NCBI GenBank assembly: GCA_026419785.1
Contig: JAODTK010005765.1
Location: forward strand, 186,001-250,000
Reading direction: 5' to 3'
DNA from: Sclerodactyla briareus
Taxonomy: Eukaryota; Echinodermata; Holothuroidea; Dendrochirotida; Sclerodactylidae
DNA: 64,000 bases
Made by a program: the position numbers and the translations under genes
Shown here: positions 57,092 through 64,000 of the stretch, one piece after another
Layout: every line of letters begins with the position of its first letter
Numbering within the stretch: position 1 is the stretch's first letter
The notes under the pieces: generated by a model
What the model was told of the DNA's origin: nothing
Databases searched by the model: none
Seen by the model: the letters and a program-made list of their open reading frames with translations, nothing else

Positions 57092-57100
57092 AATATATAT

Positions 57101-57138
<38 letters not shown>

Positions 57139-57225
57139 TATATATATAAATATTATATATAATATATAGATATATATTATATATATAATTGTGATTTGAG
57201 AATTAGGTGGAAGGTCACATGAATC

Positions 57226-57275
<50 letters not shown>

Positions 57276-57320
57276 ATATTTGATTGAAATTAGGTGGAAG
57301 GTTCACAGAATCCCACTCGA
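57056..57320. repeat. (TA)n blocks with duplicated spacer
   Basis: TA blocks at 57,056-57,190 and 57,226-57,272; the segment GA(G)AATTAGGTGGAAGGTCACATGAATCCACT occurs after both (57,197-57,225 and 57,286-57,316), so a unit of TA block plus spacer was duplicated. Confidence 0.9.
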
Positions 57321-58090
57321 GTCGCATGAAAAATACTTGTGCTGAAATACTGTTTGGGATCAGATGTACGGGAGACTAGAGGTCAAACAAATTATTGACT
57401 TTGTGCAGACGTCATGACCGTGGTGATTTGTGGAGGAATAAAAAACTACAAGTGTTGATATGAATAGAAGAATAGATCATGTTTATACTTCCTTTTATGT
57501 TTTGGGTTATTCATAATGAGTAGGGCCCCCCCCCCCCCAAAAAAACATGATCCTTATTATTGCTTGAGGTCAGTTTTTTCTTTGAGGTAACCTGTTGTCA
57601 AATTCAGCGTGTCCTCACGTCGATGATTACTGAATCTGTCGGACCAAATGTACCTATATTCTAGTATTCCGATGACCCAGTGGCCTTCAATCTCCTCTGT
57701 TACAACAACCCATCAGGATGAGAAGACAAAACCCAGCATTTAGCGATGATATCTTGACAAGTTTAAATTGCATAAATTATTCTATATGCTACCTAATTAT
57801 CATCCTTGCTCAACACCAATCGCAAAATTTGCTAGGGAATGATATGCCTAGTTGATCATATCCAAGTTTTATAGAATTCAAAGTGTAAATCGCGTTAATT
57901 CCACGCTAAGGCTTACGGGGACAATTCGTCGGAAAACCCCCTATCATAATGGTCGGCGCTGATTTTTTGTTTCGTTTGTAAATTTATACTCAAAATTACA
58001 GCGTAATTGACAGAGACATGCCCTAATAAAAAGAGTATTTACCAACCCCCCTTGACCTAAATGCGAGTTTTAGCTCCGTGGTGACTCTCG
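57321..58090. other. No recognised feature
   Basis: Plain sequence; C10 run followed by A-run near 57,526-57,545. Confidence 0.4.
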
Positions 58091-58094
58091 TGCT

Positions 58095-58350
58095 CATGGG
58101 CGTCGATCTTGCGGGGGACAGGGGGACAGTTTCCCCACTTTTCGAAGTGGGGGGGGGAACATCATATCAAATGCCCCCCCCCCCCACTTTTCGATCCTCG
58201 ATGAGACGACAGTACATTTCCGTTTACACACGCGTATCCGTTAAGTGGCTTGTGAGGGCTGAAAAATTGAGAAAGCAGCCTCAGCTCACAAAGACCACAG
58301 TTGCCTCTATTCTGAACCCGTTTTTCCAACTTCCGCGCGCTGCGCGCGCA
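58095..58350. repeat. G/C-run repeat and GCGC palindrome
   Basis: CATGGGCGTCGATCTTGCGGGGGACAGGGGG..., C-run return, ACTTTTCGA; then GCGCGCTGCGCGCGC at 58,334. Combination as at 22,611-22,780, so this is probably a partial copy of the left end of the 22.6-24.4 kb element. Confidence 0.65.
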
Positions 58351-61090
58351 GACGACCTGTTAACTGGTGCTTCATAGTGTCGTGAGCGTGCATTTTGAAG
58401 GCTATTCTGGCGATATGAAGCTTTTATAGCAAGTTTTTTTCTCACTTCAGAACCATAAGTGAACCGAGGTAAACAAACTAAACGAAGGTAGATTCACAAT
58501 AAATGGTCCATGATTTATAACACGAATCGGCGTTGGCATTCGAGGTGGATGAGGAGTCAAACTGCTCCAACACATTATGGAGGTAAAAGCAAGTTTGCAG
58601 ATCGAGGAACAACCGCTTGGGCAGAGAATAGGCACAATTCGGGCATACAAACCTGCCAAGGTGGATAAATTGCCCACAATGTCAGCATATTGCAGATTTC
58701 TCTTGTCGAAAGCCCGATGATTGAGCAAAAAATTGTCAATCTTGTAAAGTTTGGGACGTTGTGATTTTATCGATTGTCCAAGAAATATGCAAAAAACTTA
58801 GTCAGTTTCGGTATCCTGATGGAATTGTTTCGCTGTCAGTACTGCAGACCACGCACGATAGCTTTGAGATTCCGTGAATAAATTATTTTGAGTGTAATTC
58901 TGGGACTATAGTTTACAAATTGCTGACATCCATTTCTAGCCAGCTGAAGGCATCGACGACGATGCAATCCAATTCGAACAATATATATCTTGCTCTTCAA
59001 TTCAACAAAAAACAGTCCGTGGCCATGATCCGAAAGGAGACAGCAAAAATTGTGGAGCGCGTCAAGATATTCCCTAATGTAATGCGCCATATAGGAATGA
59101 AAGTTATGTTAACAAAACCCGGGGAAGAAATGTATAATTCTAACAAAGATGAGAAGGATTCTTTTAAATCATATATTATACCAGGAAACCGTGCTAAATT
59201 TAGCACCTTTCGACTTTAGTGTGTTCTACCTTCATGAATTGAAACAAAATTCGAACACTTTATGATATTCAGTCAAATTTCCGTCGAAAGGAACGGGTAC
59301 GAGCTACGGGCAAAAGAAAAAGTATAACCTGGGGTTCTAGAATGGGCTAACCGCTCTGACTTCCAGGCCTTTCTCCCTAGACCCCAACTAAAGGTGTCCC
59401 CTGGAAGGTAGGAATCAGGCCAATAACCCAAAGGAAGAGCAACTAATGCCCTTGTGGACCAGCACATTTCGCAACCCAAAAAAATCACATTTTAGAGCAA
59501 TGATTTGCCACCTAAAGCCACAAACTTTACAAAGGGGCGGAAACCCTGACTGCCTGAGACCCCTCTCACAGGGCCTAATAAAGGTTAGCCCCTAGCCTAG
59601 TCAGAAAGTTTACGTCACTGCTGCCGACAGAGTGAAACAGTTTTACTTTCTTCCTGCGTGGCTGCTTTTCTGTCGTTTAGGCAAAAATGTTCTGCTAAAA
59701 AACAGAAGGGACCCGTACGACTAGGCCAGCTCATAAGCACTTTTTTCTCCTTTCGAAGTTATTATCTGCAGTAGACTACGAATGCATGAGGACCAACTGT
59801 CAATGATGTGCTCAAACAAGATTGGAGCGGGCATCACAGTGGGTTTGCGTAATAGTCAAGAGAGCAATTCTCCTGGCTGAAAGTTAAGGGTCCCAGGTGG
59901 TCAAAAGTGGCAAAACATATATGTAACGGAGGACTTCCAAAGAGTCCCCAACTTTTTCACGACCCCACAGAGCCTGCGCCCTTGGATTGGAAATAGTCCT
60001 AGCAATACATCCGTATATGCTAATTTGCAAACATTTACACAACTCGAGCATGTGAGGGATTTTCAACCCTAAGTTAGGTGATATTGTAAGTCTAGGCCCA
60101 ATTAGTAAGATGGTTAAGTATATCGTGCGTACAGAACCAACTTAGGGCAAATCAGACATAATATCCAAGACTGGGGCGGGGACAGGTTGCAGGATTATTT
60201 GAGAGTGAAAACACGAACGATAATACCCAAATTCGGAGACATAATGGAAGAAAAAATTTGGGCAAAGTAAAAATGAAAAGTTTTTTAATTATGGATTTGG
60301 TGCCTAATTTTCGCGCGCAACAGTACTGATATAAGTTATGCATATCAACTGCAAATGAATCCACTAACCTTTTTTAGTCCCTGGCTAGTTGTTCTGCCCC
60401 CAATTAACTGAACTGTGAACGTGTACCGTGTGCACCTGGTCAGTTTATTATCATTGGCGGGAGCTAGCCAAAACGGGTGAAAGCCATTTTCCCCCGAATT
60501 AGTGAAAAATTTATTATTCAAGAGGTCGCCATCCTCATTTCGAGCAAAACGCAAACAAAAGACTTCCCAAATTTTTCAAAAACAACCGCAATCTTTGAAA
60601 TCGCTCAGGAGTTCTATACAGCCTGCTGCCCAAACAAGAACTGAATATTTGGAACGACAATTCCAATCTACAATATTGCCGGCGCTGGTTAAACAGTTCC
60701 CCGTTTCGTTTTCGAGAATTTTGGCAATTTCAAATGATTCCCCTACCGAAGCAGTCCGGCCAGTCCGTTTTCTCAATAGTCACTCAATCCAGACCGACCC
60801 TGCCGCATAGACTCGCGCACACACCCCGTTTTGACCTTGTAGCCTGTTCCAGCGGTTTGCCGCGGGTAATTTGAACTGCGCCCGTGGGCCTAGGTGCAAT
60901 TACTTTGTAATAAGCACTGCGCAGTCCTGTGTGCATGCTATTGGAGTGTTGAGTTTTCAGTCCCGTGGTAGCCCGTTGTTTTGAGTGTTTTCCCACTCCG
61001 GGTCAGTGAAATTGGTAGCCTGGCGATATTACGCGAGGTCAAGTATGCCTAGTAAGCTCTATTCATTTTGTCGGAACTTTCTGTCTGGTT
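58351..61090. other. Long stretch without recognised gene
   Basis: Open frames at 58,447-58,728 (minus), 58,920-59,219 (plus) and a minus frame 60,345-60,790 with a single stop at about 60,573. None matches a family I know and none has good splice flanks. Confidence 0.4.
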
Positions 61091-62100
61091 ATCTTCTACT
61101 GAATTCCCAACCGTCGCAAAATTGAAGTGTTTCTGATTAGGTTAGCCTAATACTCGAAACCCTATATTGTTGTCACACAATTTGGGCATTATACAACACT
61201 GATTATGTATTTTCGTTTCGCGATATGTGTGTTAGGTTACACACATTTTCAAGAGTGTGCGCAGCTTCTATCACGTAAGGCAAATTATTCGCCTGGGCCA
61301 TACCTACCCAACTTATTGTGGAGGGTAGGTTATATTTATTGCTCTGCTGTTTGTGATCCATTGTCTGTCGTGGCATGATTGAGAGGCTCCACCCTTCAAA
61401 TGCCCTTATTTTTCAAAGTGGGCACAACATCCGATGAGCGTCAACGACGAGGAAGTTATTAGAAACCTCATCTCTGGAGTGGCTTGTTTATGGCCTGTTC
61501 TTCCTCATTCCGCTTTCAGTTTACGGAATCTAGCATATTGTTGTGATTTTTTATTAATTGGGAAATGTTTAATTAATTACTATATCATAATTTAAACCTC
61601 CTAATCTTCTACTGAATTCGCACACCGTCGCAATGAGTTGTTCTGATATGTTAGCCTAAACTCTAAACCCTATATTGTTGTCAACAATTGGGCAGGTTAT
61701 ACACACTGATATGTAAATTTCGCGATAGGTTGGTTAGTTACATCCACAACATTTCAGAGTGTGCGCCAGCTTATATCACGTAGCAAATTTGTCCCTGTGC
61801 CATACCTACCCCACTTAGTGTGGAGGTAACGGTATATTTATTGCGCCTGCTGTTTTGTGAACCATTGTCTGTCGTGGCTATTGAAGGCTTTACCCTTCAA
61901 ATGCACTTATTTTTTCAAGTGGGCAAAACAGATCCGATGAGCGTAACAACGACGAGGAATTATTGAACACTCAGCTCTGGAGTGGCTTGTTATGGCCTTT
62001 TCCTTCCTCATTCCGCTTCAGTTATACGGATCGAGCATATTGTGGTGTGATTTATTATTGGGGATGTTTAATTAATTACTATGTCATAATTTAAACCTAA
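61091..62100. repeat. ~0.5-kb tandem duplication, indel-rich
   Basis: Copy 1 61,091-61,603 (513 bp) and copy 2 61,604-62,100 (about 497 bp). They align end to end (ATCTTCTACTGAATTC, CCCTATATTGTTGTCA, AGAGTGTGCGC, CATACCTACCC, CATTGTCTGTCGTGGC, GAGCGT..CAACGACGAGGAA, CTGGAGTGGCTTGTT, GTTTAATTAATTACTAT). Differences are overwhelmingly single-base insertions and deletions, not substitutions. No gene. Confidence 0.95.
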
Positions 62101-63025
62101 TCTTTTGTCAATCACTTAGCCAGTTATACACCTAATGCCCCCTCCTTGTATACAACACATGCATGATTTGCTGCATGGACGCTAGGACTTCACGATCCTC
62201 CTCAATGTAATGTTCCAAATACATGGCCATGTGAAGTATTGCAAGCATAATTAAATTCCGGTTATCAAGTGACATAAGGATTCGCGTATGACGTATTGTT
62301 TTGGTCCAAACCCGCACAGTAACAGCGGGCAAACGTATTGTGAAATAATGAAGACCTGATATTGTAAAGAAAAAAGAAGAAGAAACAAAAAAAATATATT
62401 ATATATTGTTTCGCAGGTTGTTGAAACGACTGTGCTGCAGCTATTCGCACAGTGGCGTAAGCAGCTAATTATATTACCATAGGTTTTCACTCCTTCGGGT
62501 GCATTCCAACTTTCACCCGTTTCTTCTGGCCTATCTCCCCCGCACTGATTATAGGGGGTGTCGGTGTACACAGTAATAACCATAATTTGATGATCGTCTA
62601 AACTGATTCAATTATTGTCTAACCGACCAATATCGCGTTGAAAAGTCACGCGATATTCAAACTTCATCATCAGGTGCGGACCCCAGATGAAGATCTTGAC
62701 CCCACTGGGGCCGAATTTGGAGAATTACCCCTGTGTCATACGGAGTGCCGAATCTTGAATGCATGGGCCAAAAGTGCAGGAATTTTCATGGCGTTTTTAT
62801 ACTCGCGTGTGAATATTGCGATTATATGGCTTTCGAATCATCTAGTTGTTCACTCGAATAATTTCAGAGGCCTTGGGGCAGACTCCAACCCCCCCCCCCG
62901 AAAAAAATGGTTGGATGAAGTAATTCGGACTGAAAATTGTGGAAAAGTTGGAAAGAATGAAAGGCAAAAAATTGATTGAATTTTTTTATTTTTTTCCTTT
63001 TTTTTAAAAACTAAAAACAACATGA
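62101..63025. other. Mostly plain; one dispersed motif
   Basis: GGTGCGGACCCCAGATGAAG (62,672) repeats the 14.64-kb motif. The minus frame 62,132-62,332 (MSLDNRNLIMLAILHMAMYL...) is unrecognised. Confidence 0.45.
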
Positions 63026-63470
63026 ATTTTTTTCCGCGCGCTTCGCGCGCGCTGGAAGTCTTCGTTGAATGACTTGCTAAAAATTCGCCAAATAGTTACG
63101 GCCCCCCATTGGAATGTCCAGTACGCCTATAGTTTTTCCCGTCGATCCCACCAGGGACCAATGGGCAGACCCCGGGATACAACGCAACGAAGCAGAGTAG
63201 AAATAGTAATTAAAAAATACCATGTGGGATATGCGGTCATCATCTTAGTATGCACAATGACAACTTTTGAGTTGTCTTACTCCCCAATCACACAGTTAGA
63301 TGGGTGCTATCGAGTCTGGCAAGTGACGTTTCCGGCGATCTGGTAGGTATTAAAAAGAGCGAAAATTTTCTTTGGACCGCTTCGCGCGCAACCATGGTGG
63401 CGCTCCGCTTAGATGGTCATTTGAAATTCGATGTGTCCCCCCAGCTTTTCAAACGGATCGCCGCCCTCAT
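63026..63470. repeat. GCGC-palindrome / GGTGGCGCTCCGCT repeat copy
   Basis: GCGCGCTTCGCGCGCGC at 63,035, GCTTCGCGCGCAACCATGG then TGGCGCTCCGCTTAGATGG (63,379-63,415), ending in GATCGCCGCCCTCATG, the complement of a CA-GGGCGGCGAT tip as in the 22.6-kb element. Confidence 0.7.
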
Positions 63471-64000
63471 GCTCGTGTAACTATTTTACGGCATAACATT
63501 ACCGAATAAATATAGTTCGCGAAGCCTTATACCCAAGTCGAGTATGGAAGAGTCGCGATATTAATAATCAACGACATACTGCGGAGATGCTACAATTGAC
63601 TTTGTGTCTGGGCGTGGATATAACTCCATTGCTCATAATCGACAAATTGACGCCGTCATACGCCGTCGCGTGCTTACTAGACACATATTCCCTTTCATAA
63701 CCATCTACCTAAATATTACCATCAAAATATGACAAGTAAAAAAAAAATCACCATGCAATGTATGATAATTATTCACTAATTAGGGCATATTTCAGGGCGA
63801 AAATCTGATAAGTTCGCTGCCTTGTGGGGAACTTGTTGCGCATCGTATTTTATTATCTCGCAATGATACCTGCATAAACCTGGCCTTCACAACGAACAAA
63901 TGGAGAATCCGTTCAGACGATAGACATTAATTTACGATATAACGTTGTCGATCAACTTGCTTTGTATAGTGGCGATATTAGAAACGATTATCGATATCAC
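63471..64000. other. End of window, no recognised feature
   Basis: Plain sequence. Confidence 0.4.

Noticed and set aside
58447..59219. Frames considered as LTR-retrotransposon pol fragments
   Set aside because: No YXDD, RNase H or integrase motif in any frame.
62132..62332. Minus-strand frame MSLDNRNLIMLAILH... as N-terminus of a Harbinger-type transposase
   Set aside because: Only vague resemblance, no DDE motifs nearby and no TIR pair found.

Overview
This window reads as intergenic and intronic DNA of an animal, most likely a marine invertebrate. Conserved coding sequence appears only as short exons with splice signals. Most of the rest is decayed non-LTR retrotransposons, small terminal-inverted-repeat (TIR) elements, dispersed tandem-repeat families and microsatellites. 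No bacterial operons, CRISPR arrays or viral genome were seen. An echinoderm is possible from the style of the repeats, but I cannot prove it. Many single-base indels in homopolymers (in the exons and between the halves of the duplication at 61.1-62.1 kb) look like unpolished long-read sequence, so frameshifts should not be read as pseudogenisation by default.

Layout. 0-7 kb: the best-supported gene, a minus-strand CARD-caspase. One CARD exon lies at 6.2-6.4 kb and the first p20 exon at 1.36-1.54 kb; the remaining catalytic exons should lie to the left, outside the window. A possible p10-like fragment (plus strand, 0.43-0.55 kb) and an unrecognised open exon candidate (4.4-4.9 kb) sit nearby. 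7-15 kb: dispersed repeats, a 688-bp TIR element and an exact-length 141-bp tandem duplication. 15.6-19.75 kb: two minus-strand remnants of one non-LTR retrotransposon family.

20.3-29.7 kb: the most structured region, a large imperfect inverted repeat. Its left arm carries two insertions missing from the right arm. One has a perfect 8-bp target-site duplication (TSD) and hosts a further 192-bp element with its own perfect 8-bp TSD. The other carries an internal ~200-bp tandem array. This gives a readable order of events. The centre holds the C-terminal end of another retrotransposon. 30.1-33.0 kb: a LINE split by a 1.65-kb TIR element. 34.6-38.3 kb: the longest LINE copy (endonuclease, reverse transcriptase and a CTAAA-repeat tail).

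39-64 kb: mostly low-information sequence with a good candidate exon at 42.1-42.35 kb (possible MSP-like domain, minus strand), a weaker one at 39.9-40.0 kb, a degraded tRNA-derived head (44.64 kb), a 340-bp TIR element (46.4 kb), two more LINE remnants (47.7-48.7 and 50.0-50.4 kb), minisatellites, and a ~0.5-kb tandem duplication (61.1-62.1 kb). The only genes with a nameable role are the apoptosis-type caspase and, tentatively, the MSP-like exon. I found no coherent previously undescribed multi-gene system; the novelty lies in the transposon stratigraphy and the repeat families.
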